Assembly (NCBI GenBank): GCA_004352715.1
Contig: SCFE01000074.1
Coordinates: 535,787 to 599,786 of the forward strand
Direction of reading: 5' to 3'
Length of the DNA: 64,000 nt
Origin: Hofstenia miamia
Taxonomy: Eukaryota > Xenacoelomorpha > Acoela
Shown: piece after piece, positions 23,305-34,015 of the stretch
Position numbering within the stretch: the first letter of the stretch is position 1
How the letters are laid out: every line of letters starts with the position of its first letter
Position numbers and translations under genes: made by a program
Notes under the pieces: generated by a model
Database searches by the model: none
Told to the model about the DNA's origin: nothing
The model's input: the letters and a program-made list of their open reading frames with translations, nothing else

Positions 23305-24096
23305 CATGAATCTATAAGTAAAACTAAACTCTCTAATCTGTTTTTTGCTTTAACTGCTGAAGAACTTATGCAAGTCCACAAAGTACTGTTTGGTAAATAC
23401 AAGGAAAATCCTACCTGTGAGAAAAGCAGTAGTCCATTCCCGTTCCAGTCTGCTGTTGAACTTCAAAAGAAAGCTAAACAGCTAGATGAAGAAACAGAAG
23501 CTTTATTTCTTGGGACTTCAAGGCTAAAACACTTAAGGCCACGTCATCTTTTAGGCGAGAAGAAGACAGCTGTTCATTCCTATAAAGGGACATCAATCAC
23601 AGAAATGTCAAATCTAATTAAAACTTATCCTGAAAATACTAATATCGACACTGTAGTTTTATCTGTTGGGGTAAAGGATTGTACTAAAAACATACCAACA
23701 CAAGAAATTGAAGAAAACTTTAAAAAGCTTGTCCATGATTGCCAACTAAAGTTCAAAAAAGTCAAGGACATAAAGGTCATCAACTGTGTCCCACTTCGAG
23801 AAGGTGATCCAAGTAATGTGCGCATAAATGAACGTATAAAAGAATTGAATAATTTTTACCAAAGTCAACAATATTCAACAATAGATGCTGCCAAATTTTT
23901 TAAAGATGGAGGATATGCACGGGATGGGATACATTTTAATCGATATGGTTTATCATTATTGGCTGGTACAATTAAAAAACATTTCAATATTACTAAACAG
24001 ACTACAAACCAATCTAAACAACGAAGATTAAACAACAGTAAATTCAATCGTAATCTTATTGCTGAAATCGTGAGTAAAGTCTTAAAGTCTTTATGA
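23305..24096 (+). CDS. LINE ORF1 protein with SGNH/GDSL-esterase-like domain
   Basis: The reading frame is open from the N at 23304 to TGA at 24094-24096. The visible start MQVHKVLFGKY at 23368 is internal. The true N-terminus (KIYEKFEGFEEFRSEHES) is seen in the left version at 22880-22930, behind a one-base frameshift next to the putative ATG at 22850. Blocks of the SGNH fold are recognisable: LFLGTSRLKHLRPRH (block I, nucleophile Ser kept, usual GDS changed to GTS), VVLSVGVKD (block III, usual Asn replaced by Lys) and DGIHFNRYG (block V, His kept). ORF1 esterases are known from CR1/L2 LINEs, where they are thought to help RNA-protein particle formation. The missing Asn suggests weak or no catalysis. 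Confidence 0.8.
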   Translation, partial: HESISKTKLSNLFFALTAEELMQVHKVLFGKYKENPTCEKSSSPFPFQSAVELQKKAKQLDEETEALFLGTSRLKHLRPRHLLGEKKTAVHSYKGTSITEMSNLIKTYPENTNIDTVVLSVGVKDCTKNIPTQEIEENFKKLVHDCQLKFKKVKDIKVINCVPLREGDPSNVRINERIKELNNFYQSQQYSTIDAAKFFKDGGYARDGIHFNRYGLSLLAGTIKKHFNITKQTTNQSKQRRLNNSKFNRNLIAEIVSKVLKSL

Positions 24097-24265
24097 ACCA
24101 ATTGTAAGTTATTTCTATTTGTATTATTAAACCTCTGTAGTATTAACAGAGTGGTTCTTTACATATTCCTAAGACTAATTCTTCTCTCTAACAATGTACA
24201 TAAAAACCCAGGTCCTTTTAATAGCATAGTAGAATCAGGGCAAATTAACAATGTGCTACATTTTT
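24097..24265 (+). pseudogene. LINE ORF2 N-terminus with 2A-like motif (copy A1)
   Basis: The frame after the ORF1 stop is the same frame: TGA, then TNCKLFLFVLLNLCSINRVV, LYIFLRLILLSN and the 2A-like NVHKNPGP (24193-24216). ORF1 and ORF2 are thus separated by one in-frame stop in this copy. The 2A consensus is DxExNPGP; here D is N and E is H. The sequence runs into gap 2 after 12 more residues, so no enzyme domain is seen. Confidence 0.65.
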
Positions 24266-24888
24266 NNNNNNNNNNNNNNNNNNNNNNNNNNNNNNNNNNN
24301 NNNNNNNNNNNNNNNNNNNNNNNNNNNNNNNNNNNNNNNNNNNNNNNNNNNNNNNNNNNNNNNNNNNNNNNNNNNNNNNNNNNNNNNNNNNNNNNNNNNN
24401 NNNNNNNNNNNNNNNNNNNNNNNNNNNNNNNNNNNNNNNNNNNNNNNNNNNNNNNNNNNNNNNNNNNNNNNNNNNNNNNNNNNNNNNNNNNNNNNNNNNN
24501 NNNNNNNNNNNNNNNNNNNNNNNNNNNNNNNNNNNNNNNNNNNNNNNNNNNNNNNNNNNNNNNNNNNNNNNNNNNNNNNNNNNNNNNNNNNNNNNNNNNN
24601 NNNNNNNNNNNNNNNNNNNNNNNNNNNNNNNNNNNNNNNNNNNNNNNNNNNNNNNNNNNNNNNNNNNNNNNNNNNNNNNNNNNNNNNNNNNNNNNNNNNN
24701 NNNNNNNNNNNNNNNNNNNNNNNNNNNNNNNNNNNNNNNNNNNNNNNNNNNNNNNNNNNNNNNNNNNNNNNNNNNNNNNNNNNNNNNNNNNNNNNNNNNN
24801 NNNNNNNNNNNNNNNNNNNNNNNNNNNNNNNNNNNNNNNNNNNNNNNNNNNNNNNNNNNNNNNNNNNNNNNNNNNNNNNNNNNNNNNN
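24266..24888. other. Assembly gap 2 (623 N)
   Basis: The left flank is the start of a LINE ORF2 and the right flank is mid-ORF1 of another copy. A complete first element plus the start of the second would need several kilobases, so the stated 623 bp cannot be right unless the first copy is truncated. Confidence 0.95.
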
Positions 24889-27455
24889 AAAATATCAGAT
24901 TATACTGGAATGGGATTGCCGACTCTGTGACCTTCACAGAAGTTGTCCCAACTATGCACTGTGACGCAGATCAATTAAAAAATTAATGAACTTAATAAAT
25001 TCATTGGTGAAATGGGACATATAATAAAATGCGCAGACATTTTCTCAAAAAACACCCTGCTGTTTGCAAAGTATGGGAACCATTTTCCCAATTTTGGTAA
25101 TGCACAATTTGCTTTGGCGATTAAGTGTGCGTTTTCTGTACCAAGGTTGAAAAATAGAAATCAGATTCCTCAGCATTCCCAGCATAGAAGGAATGTTTTT
25201 CAACCTAAGGACAAAATTGAGATTGGTAAGCTTTTCAATCTTTTACAAGATGTACTTGCTAAACTTTAATTGTAGTATTAACAGAGTGGTTCTTTATATA
25301 TTCCTAAGACTAATTCTTCTCTCTAATAATGTACATAAAAACCCAGGTCCATTGAATAGCATAGTAGAATCAGGGCAAATAAGCAATGTGCTACATTTTT
25401 CATTAAAGAAGCTTAAAAATATTAGCCTTAATGCACTTACTCTCCACATAAGAAATATCAATTTGAATTTATTGAATACAAGGCTAATGAATTAATCAGT
25501 CTTCCAGCATATGATAGGTTAGTTATGTGCGGAGATTTTGATAAAAAACAATTGTACCTTATTAACAACTTAATGCATGAGTTTGATCTCTCCATTTCTA
25601 ATAATTTGATTCCCACACGTTCAGTTCATAGCAGTAACACTTTGATTGATTATATGTTTACCAACACTCCTAGTCGCTATTCTAACCATTGTTTCACTTG
25701 TAATTTCAGTGATCATCACTGGTTATTAATTGTTGACAACACTATGCACATATACAAGAATAGACGTTTTGAAATTGTTAAGCATTCTTTACGCAATTTT
25801 TCTGTCACACGTTTTCTTATTGATGTATATTCAACTAACTGGAACTGTATTTATGCAATAGACAATATTGATGAGACCATTAATACTTATCTAGATTTGA
25901 TTACTAAAATTGTTGATGCTAATGCTCTGCTACACAGGTTATCTGTAAAATTACATGACTGCTAATAACATAATTGTTAAACACCAATATGGATTTACTA
26001 AGAATTGGTCTGCTACAGATGCTTTACTCTGCAGTGTTGAGGAATGGCGGGAATGCCTAAACAAATCTTTACAAGTTGGTATCTTGTTCATTGATTTATC
26101 TAAGGCATTTGATAGCATGGACCACAATATACTAAATCGTAAGTTTATAAATACGGACTAAGTAATGATGCATTGAAATTGTTGGAAAGCTTTCTTAGTG
26201 ATCGATTTCAGTCAGTTAAAATCAGTTTATACCATTCAGCATATCAACAAATTATACGCGGAGTTCCACAAGGGTCCATCCTAGGGCCTTTGCTATTCAA
26301 CATATTCATTAATGATTTATCTGATTGTCTCTCCCATTGTAAGTCCATCCAATATGCTGATGACACATGTATTTATCTTAGTCATGATAACAAAATTACC
26401 TGTTCAAAACTATTATCACAAGATTTTGCTCAACTTAAATTTTGGCTTCAAACANTATTCACCCATTACTTGTAAAACTCGAAATCAATGTGGCATCTTT
26501 GAAACCTTCCTTGGAGTTTAAGACCTTAATTTACAGCGCCTCCTCGAATTTTTCGCCAATATAGTGCATCTGACTAGTAACTTAAATTTTGGCTTCAAAC
26601 AAACAAACTCACACTTAATATTAACAAACACAATTCATTATTTTGGAAAAATCTTACAAAGCTGAATTAATCAATAAGTATAACATCATAGTAGATAATA
26701 CAACGCTATATAATTCTTCTAAAGCTACTTACCTTGGGGTAACTTTTACCAACAATCTAGATTTTACTGAATTTCTAAATTGTAAAATCCGTAAGCTTGC
26801 AGTTCTTAGAGCTACAATTAACCTAATAAAAAACAATATACCTCATCAGTTTCTCATTGATTATGCTCGGTCTCAGATATATGGGATTCTCAGCTATGGA
26901 TCTCTTCTCACTTATTGGTAAATACAAATTAAAGTGGAAAAAGATTGAATAATCGAGACAATAGCCAGTGCTCCAAGATTCTCTCACACAACCTCCTTTT
27001 ATAAAGAGTTCAGAATTCTGAAACCAACCAAATACGTCATTTATCTCACATATCTGTATTTTATGGCAATCATATCAGGGAAGAAAAAGTTTCTATCTGA
27101 TATGTTCTACAGAAAGCTAAAATTAAATCATCGTCAACATAAATACATAAAGTTGTTTCAGTTAAACAATAGTTTTGGTGCGGATTCCTTCTTATCTAAA
27201 GCTGCAGATATATTCAATTCTCTTCCAAATGAGCTAAGAACTTCAATTGTTTCTAAACACAATATGCAACAATACTTATTTCAATCTGATAAAACTAGGA
27301 AGGAGTATTCCGCAAATTTTGATGTGACTTAAAGTATGCAAAAATAATTTAATTTAATTAGAACCACTCTGTTCATATATCTCTGTTCAAACATCTCTTT
27401 GTAGTTTATAGTTGCAAATAAAGCAGGTAGTAGTAGTAGTAGTAGTAGTAGTAGT
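24889..27455 (+). mobile_element. CR1/L2-like LINE, copy A2 (internally deleted) with (GTA)n tail
   Basis: The copy begins in the middle of ORF1 (the esterase block V reads KYGNHFPNFG). It continues through the ORF2 start with NVHKNPGP (25328-25351), a piece of endonuclease (VMCGDFDKKQ, TLIDYMFTN, FSDHHWLL), then reverse transcriptase (QYGFTKNWSATDALL, FIDLSKAFDSMDHNIL, GVPQGSILGPLLF, YADDTCIYL) and the C-terminal region to TAA at 27332. Compared with copy B, about 340 bp of endonuclease and about 700 bp between endonuclease and RT are missing. A 125-bp foreign stretch follows the N at 26455. The 3' end has AATAAA and then about nine GTA units (27427-27455). Confidence 0.85.
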
Positions 27456-27478
27456 GATTTCAGAGCGAACAGTCGGTT

Positions 27479-28339
27479 ATGGATTACCTCTCCAAAATTT
27501 TTGAAAATTATAATTCATTTGATGAATTTCGAAATGATAACAGCTCAGCATCTAAAACTAAATTTGCTAACTTATCCTTTGCTTAAAACAATCTAATGGA
27601 TTTATTCGAAAAATTATTCAATCAACAGAGACCTAAAAAAGTGAGGGATGAAGAAATTCAAACAACGTCAAAATCTCTAATAAAGCCTGTAAAAACCTTT
27701 GTGCCAAAGAAAATTATTGAAAATTGCTCTACTCTAGTAGTAGGAGACTCTCGGCTACGTTATCTTCGCCCAAAGTACTTATTAGGAAATGAAAAAACTG
27801 CAATTCATACATATCCTGGAATAAATTCAAGTCAACTCCTTAATATTGTAAAAGAATACCCTTGCACTGAAGTTAAAAATGCAGTCGTCAGTGTTGGTGT
27901 TAATGACATCCTTAATAACGTTAGTATATTACAATTAAAAGAAAATCTCAAAAACATAAAAAACTTACTGAGTGGAATGGGAATCAATGTCAAGTTCACT
28001 GAAATTGTCCCGCCCATGGATTGCGCAGAGCATCAAAAGGAATTATTTCAAGAAATAAATGTCGCAATTAATTAAATGGTACACGCAATATCTTTGGTAA
28101 ATGTTTTTGCACAAAATAGTTTACTCTATGCCCAAGATGGTCTGCATTTTTCAAGGCAAGGCTATGCTGTGTTTGTCCGCGCAATCCGTGAATCCTTCAA
28201 CTACAAAAGGACATTCCCTCAAAAGCAAGGTGGACGTAATTACAAACATTATCAACCTAAGAGTAGTTTTCCGAGTAATGTTTCAAAAGAATTTGTTAGT
28301 AAGTTTTTTAGTATGTTGCAACAAATGTGCAAAAGCTAG
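27479..28339 (+). pseudogene. LINE ORF1 (SGNH-esterase-like), copy B
   Basis: ATG at 27479 gives MDYLSKIFENYNSFDEF, like the N-terminus of copy A1. In-frame stops TAA at 27584 and TAA at 28073 interrupt an otherwise single frame. The esterase blocks are better preserved than in A1: LVVGDSRLRYLRPKYL (block I), VVSVGVNDIL (block III, Asn present) and DGLHFSRQGYAVF (block V, Asp and His present). The complete Ser-Asn-Asp-His set indicates that the ancestor was probably a working esterase. The ORF ends at TAG 28337-28339 and ORF2 follows in another frame. Confidence 0.8.
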
Positions 28340-28340
28340 T

Positions 28341-31298
28341 ATCAGAACAATTTTTTATAAAATTTCTTGTAGATTAATTTCCTTAAGCAATGATGTTCAT
28401 GTTAATCCTGGGCCTGATCATTCCAATGTATTTGAGCAAGCTGAAATAGCACAAATTCTACAATTTAATCTTAAAAAATTAAAAATACTTTGTTTAAAGA
28501 GAAATTCTTATTCAAATTTTTTGAACCTATATGAAATGATTGGTGATAACTCAGTTTTCTGTCTAGTCGAAACGTGGTTTGATGAGAACACGGATCTGAC
28601 AATTTGGAATCCTTCTCCAAATAGACTTGATATTTTTAGTAAATGTCGCAAACAATTAGGAGGAGGTCTGTTAATCATTGCTCCTAAATATCTACATTTT
28701 ACACGCAATCTTGACTGTGAGGTTGAGCACGCAACATTTGAAAGCATGTGGCTCGAATCTTGTATTACAGATAAACTGCTTTTAAATGTTTCATACTCAC
28801 CTCATAAAAAATTTCAAACCGAGTTCATTGAATTTAAATCAGTGGAGTTGTCAAACTTGCCAAATTTTGATCGCATAATTATGTGTGGGGACTATAATAT
28901 TAACTATTTTGATAAAAAACAAGCATACCTGATTGAAAACTTTGTGCTTGAGAACAATTTAATTAATTGTAATATAATAATTCCAACACGCATATCTAAA
29001 TCTAGTGCAACATTGATTGATTATATATTTACTAATAGTCAAGACAGGTATAGGTATCATTGTTTCACATGTACTTTCAGTGATCACAATTTACTATTGC
29101 TAGTAGACAATACGATGCATAGTACTAATCCCGTAAAAATAAACATAATTAAGCGATCAACAAGACACTTCAATTCCACTAAATTCAATGCTTATCTTAA
29201 TAGTGTAAACTGGAATGTTATATATAGCATTCCGAACGTTGATGATATGATCGAGTATTATATGTCAAAAATAGAGGCAGTGGTCGACAGATTCGCACCT
29301 TTAATGTCGTTTTGGATATATCCTAAGCAAGCAAATCACAATGTGCTCTAGAATCTGAAAAACGGAGTACCTCACTTTTAGAGTGTTTCAATGAATGGAG
29401 AAAGTCTAAAACTGCCCAGAATTACGCAGTATATCTCGCTGCGAAAAAGCGCATGAAAATGCTTGAACAAATTAATTTTGAACGCAAGTCTCTTAAAGTA
29501 TTTAGTAAGCTAGATACTGAAAAAGACAAATGGCAATATGCAAACTTGATTTATAGTAAAATCTCGAATACTGAATCTCACATTCCCGAGATCAGGTGTT
29601 CAAATAACAAATTGTTAACCAGCCAACGTGAAATAGCAGAATATATGAACTCGGTTTTTATCAGAATAGGGGAATTTAATGGTCCAGAGGTACCCTATAG
29701 TGATAAAATTCCCAGAAAAGCTCAAAAGTTTTTCTTTAATTTCATTACTGAAAGTGAAGTTCTGAAAAACATTGACTTAATTAATAACTTTAAATCAAAA
29801 GGGCCCTCTTCCATCCCTAATTTTATTCTGAAGTTGGCATTCAAGCAAACACTATCAGTGCTAACATTCATTATCAATTATTGCATTCGGCATTCTTATT
29901 TTCCCCGACTATTGAAGCAAGCTATTGTGACTCCTATATATAAATCTAAAGAACGCACCAATTGCAAAAATTACCGCCCAATCTCTGTTACACACATTCT
30001 ATCGAAAATTATTGAAAAAAGTCTTTATAAACAAATATTAGCTTATTTAACTGAAGAAAATGTGTTATCACCAAATCAATTTGGATTTCGTAAAAATCAT
30101 TCTGCCACAGACGCGCTACTTGCTGGAGTTGAGTCTTGGCGAGCATATCTAAATTCAAATAAGTATGTAGGCGTGCTATTTCTAGATCTTGCCAAAGCCT
30201 TTGATAGTATGTATCATGAAATACTTTTTCGTAAATTATATAAGTATGGTTTCAGTATTGACGCAATAACTTTAATACGGAGCTTCCTGACAAATCGGTC
30301 TCAAGCTGTAAAGCTAGGCAACCATGTGTCCTGTTATCAACAAACTGTTAGAGGAGTACCTCAAGGGTCTGTTCTCGGTCCTTTATTGTTTAATATATTT
30401 GTTAATGACATTTCCGATTGTTTGAATAACACAAAAATTATTCAGTATGCAGATGATACATGCATTTATACCAGTCATAAAAGCAAGCTTGCATGTACTA
30501 AGTTATTGAATGAGGATCTTTTAAATATAAAGCACTGGTTTGACACTAACAAATTAAACCTGAACTTGGGCAAATGTCAGTTTATTGTACTGCATACTTC
30601 TGCAAACTCTACTGACATTGGCTCAAGTTTAGATGTTGATAACAGGACACTGGTCTCTGCTGCCTCCGCAACGTATTTAGGAGTTTCTTTCAATAATAAT
30701 TTAAATTTTGATAAACATCTAAATTTAAAAATTCAAAAAATTGCAGGTCTTAGGTCCAGGATTAAAATATTAACTTCACTCTTTCCCCGAAAATTTTTTT
30801 TTAATAAACTATGTCCGTTGTCATATTTATGGAATCGTCAGTTATGGCTCTGTTCTGACTACTGGTACTCATTTAATGAAATGGCAAAAAATTGAACGCA
30901 TTTCCAATAATATCATTGAAATAATTGCCGATGCTCCTAGGTTTTCTCATATAACACCATATTATTCTAAATTTAATATAATGAAGCCAACTAAGTACAT
31001 CATGTACCTGGCCTATCTTTACTTTATTAATATTCTTCTAGGTAAGAACTCTGTTTTTAATAATACTGATATACATAATGTTCTAAGTTTCAATAAGCGT
31101 ACATATTCATATTTGAAAAAGAAAATTATTGCTAACAGCCATGGCAAAAATTCATTTATCATTAAGGCATCGGAAATATATAATCACATGCCATTGAATT
31201 TTAGAAAAGAACTTAAAAATAAAAAAGAAATTCAGCAATATTTCCTTATTGAAACATCAACTGGGAAAGAGTATTCACACAATTTTCATGTAACATAA
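28341..31298 (+). pseudogene. LINE ORF2: 2A-like motif, endonuclease and reverse transcriptase, copy B
   Basis: ORF2 would nick target DNA and reverse-transcribe the LINE RNA. The start region reads FYKISCRLISLSN followed by the 2A-like DVHVNPGP (28392-28415). The endonuclease shows FCLVETWFDEN, GGGLLIIAPK, IIMCGDYNIN, TLIDYIFTN and TFSDHNLLLLVD. After a stop at 29349 and a frame change, the RT frame (29453-30895) has VTPIYKSKE, YRPISVTHILSKIIEKS, FLDLAKAFDSM, RGVPQGSVLGPLLF and QYADDTCIY with the catalytic acids intact. A second frameshift near 30800-30880 leads to the C-terminal part ending at TAA 31298. There is no clear ATG upstream of the 2A-like motif except at 28101, inside ORF1. Confidence 0.88.
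28392..28415 (+). other. 2A-like translational recoding motif DVHVNPGP
   Basis: Eight codons near the start of ORF2 match the 2A consensus D-x-E-x-N-P-G-P except for H in place of E. They follow a hydrophobic stretch (CRLISLS). 2A-like sequences near the N-termini of APE-type LINE proteins are established in other animals. The homologous sites in copies A1 (24193-24216) and A2 (25328-25351) read NVHKNPGP. Activity is not shown by the sequence. Confidence 0.65.
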
Positions 31299-31400
31299 TA
31301 TGCTTAAGGGAATTACTTGCTCTGTTCAGTGCTACTTTCTGTTTATTTTGTTTGTTTTAGTTTATAGTATGCAAATATATTGCTTAAATAGTAGTAGTAG

Positions 31401-32575
31401 AACGTTTATTTAAAATAAAATCGACAAATAACTTCACTGTAAAGTGACCGCAGAAATATAAATCATTGATCATGGACACATCTATTGGTGAAAGTGCACG
31501 AACGTAACATTCAAAACTGGTACTAAGGCGTATTAATGTGGCTGAAGTACTTGAAATGATTGACTATTTGAAAACTTCGATTTAAAAAAGTTTAAAATTA
31601 TATCTATAGTAATTTTCAGGTAATTATGAAATCTGGAGCTCGTGGGAGCAAAAGGTTGGTGCCTTCGTGAGTTATGAGCACTTAATTTTTTTTCAAAAAA
31701 ACATAAAACAAATTTAGATATTGAGAATCTGCTTAAGGTTTATGATGTTTAAGTTTTTACATGGTGTCACATAACAGTTTAGTGATTTCATATTTCGTAT
31801 TTTTTATTTTTCTTTTAAAATTAGGATAAATATTGCGGTTGATTCACAAAACTACTCTAAGCGTTGCATTCCAGCTATTTAGCATCCGTAAAGCTTTTCT
31901 TTCACTTTACAGAAGTTGATAAAATGTTAATACGTTTTCAATTTTTGCATTTATCAATCCAAATCTTGGATTGAATCCGTGCTTACGGATGCATGACCAG
32001 TATTTGTATCTTTAACTAAGTATTTGAACGACTCACTAAAGAGGGCAAGAAAGCGAGCAATTAAAGCATTTCCTTTGCTATTGGATACTCCAAACTTTTC
32101 AAATAAACAAATATGACATAAACCTTCAATCAACAACTCACACTCATTGTGTAATTAGACACCCTTGCCAAGCACTTACTTGAATTTGGTTTCTCTGATT
32201 TCCATCAACATCTAAATACTTTTGATGGGCTTAAGGAACTCACTGAATTGCCGGCACAGCCGCGAATTTGGAGACCTCCATGAGGTTCGGTCAAATCACC
32301 CACAAATATCTTACACCTAACTTGGAGATTCTCTTTATGAAACTGACGAGGAGATTCTACCAAAAGACAATAGATGCGCTTTGCAATATTGAATCGATTG
32401 TTTTTGCAGAAATATGAAGAATATGGTGATAGCAAACTCGACCTAGTGGAATTGCAACTAAAGATACTTCCTGTGTTGCTGACAACATGCAACAACGCTT
32501 TAAAAACTCCACTCACAGAAGTGAGATATAATCGAAACGATCACTGGAATCCTCATCCATTTTGACACAACCGGG
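31401..32575. other. Spacer with weak traces of a hAT element
   Basis: AT-rich sequence after the LINE array. From about 32150 onward the sequence is less AT-rich and precedes a hAT C-terminal fragment, so it may be the decayed body of the same transposase. I could not align it to known motifs. Confidence 0.35.
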
Positions 32576-32803
32576 ATGTTCTTCGAAATGAATACTATAA
32601 TCCGCATTTACTTGACTTCCCCGTTGCCATGCTCAATTACAGAACGGATATTTTCAAGTTTCAGGTGCCGTAAGAACGACGTTCGGAGTACGATTGGACA
32701 AATCCGCCTCAACTGTTTATACATTTTGCACAACTTCAAAAAATTCAAAATTTTGAAGAAATTTGTATGTAGAAATGAGAGAAAAAAATTGTTCTTTGTT
32801 TGA
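32576..32803 (+). pseudogene. hAT transposase C-terminal dimerisation fragment
   Basis: The frame gives IIRIYLTSPLPCSITERIFS, then SFRCRKNDVRSTIGQIRLNC and LYILHNF. This corresponds to the conserved hAT C-terminal region (LTLPVSTASAERSFSxLKxI, then LRSTMxxERLNxLxLL). The catalytic E in this motif is at the ITERIFS position. Everything upstream is decayed and no ends were identified. It is a relic. Confidence 0.7.
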
Positions 32804-33664
32804 TCGGTTGTTCTCAGATTGTAACTGATTCAGCCATTGTTTATTAATATATTCTGTATTGCAGGAATAAATATAGTTGTATAACATTGTTGCTGACAAG
32901 TGACATCCCAAACATGAACTGATACATATACCAATAATCTATTACTTAGCCTTAATTCTAACAATGTTCTCATATGGGAAAAAAGTAAATACCCATCTCC
33001 AATTAAATTTAAGACATTACTTTTAAATATTCCTCCATATTTATTTAAACTGATTGTTATGCTGCATATTAATACAAAAAATATCATCTTAGTTTATTAA
33101 TGAGGTCGCTACAGTTGTTCTAAATTGACCCAGTTTTCAAAAAAATATGAAAAGTAACGTTAAGTAGGACCCATTTATGAAACAATATTTTCAAAAATTA
33201 ATGCAACCAAAAATTTTCTGTACTATTGCAATTTAGTTTTTATATATTTGAAATATAAATGTTATTTGTCAAAGTTGCAGCTATATATAATGTTGAACGT
33301 TCCCAAGTGGGAACGCTGATAACTTAGATGAAAATTTATATATTGATTATTTTAATAAGTACAGTTGAGTAATACTAAAACATTCTTTTAAGAAAATCTA
33401 TGAACAGAATAAACGGTTATGACGCTGGTATATGCTCTTACTTTGCTATCTCGCATTCGGTGTCCCAATGATCGTCTGGGAGGACCTCAGTTCTTAGCAT
33501 TTTTGCAGACTCCTGATATGTTTCTAATATTGAATTGCAGTAACTTACACCATAGTTGCTATAGTTAAAAAAATTAGGGACTGAGAAAAACGTAAATTAC
33601 TCAGTAACAGCAGAAAAGGGAACACGCTTCTATATCAGATTAGAGAGGAGATATCTGGTTTCAC
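32804..33664. other. AT-rich intronic sequence
   Basis: Nothing coding is recognised. A short palindrome CGTTCCCAAGTGGGAACG lies at about 33296-33315. Confidence 0.5.
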
Positions 33665-34015
33665 ATAGTGTATATATCACTTGATAAATGTACTGTGGTG
33701 TGCAGTACACCTTTTGAAGCACTCGTAAATTGAGTCCATTAAATTTACTTCAATATTTCGGGGAATTTTTATTGTTTGATTCCCATACATATGTTAGTAT
33801 ATCGTCAAAATTGTTTGGATTTTGTTTCTCCACAACGTCCTTGAGTCTGTTCCACACAATTTCTATTGAGAATAGATCCTATACTTTTTTGTGTTGAGTC
33901 CCGAGCTAGAGGTTGACCACTTCGAGCCTTCCTCTTTAGAATTTCTCCATGCAGCAGCATCCGTATATTGCGATAGAATATGACACCGGGACATGTTGTA
34001 GTCCTTCAAGGTTCT
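33665..34015 (-). pseudogene. Tc1-like element, internally deleted
   Basis: Minus-strand translation near 33880-33680 gives SIEIVWNRLKDVVEKQNPNN and FDDILTYVWES, matching the NPIExxWxxLK end of the Tc1 catalytic domain and its C-terminal tail. Further upstream (about 34010-33900) MSRCHILSQYTDAAAWRNSK resembles the N-terminal start of Tc1 transposases. The central part with both catalytic D residues is missing, so it is a deletion derivative. Confidence 0.55.

Larger units (their letters stand above)
22806..24265 (+). mobile_element. CR1/L2-like LINE, copy A1 (5' part, cut by a gap)
   Basis: The element starts right after the (AGT)n tract and runs in the plus direction through ORF1 into the beginning of ORF2, where gap 2 cuts it. 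An internal single N at 23304 separates two near-identical versions of the first 394 bp of ORF1 (22910-23303 and 23305-23698). This is an assembly overlap and not two genes. The 5' region resembles that of copy B at 27456, for example GATTTCxxxGxG... and the shared GAATTTCGAA. Confidence 0.85.
27456..31400 (+). mobile_element. CR1/L2-like LINE, copy B (nearly full length)
   Basis: This copy starts directly after the (GTA)n tail of copy A2 (TGATTTCAGAGCGAACAGTC) and ends in four TAG units at 31389-31400. It therefore stands head-to-tail with A2. It carries ORF1 (27479-28339) and ORF2 (about 28341-31298), both damaged by a few stops and frameshifts. At about 3.9 kb it is close to full length for this type of element. 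It is clearly diverged from A1/A2 and is a different subfamily. Confidence 0.88.
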
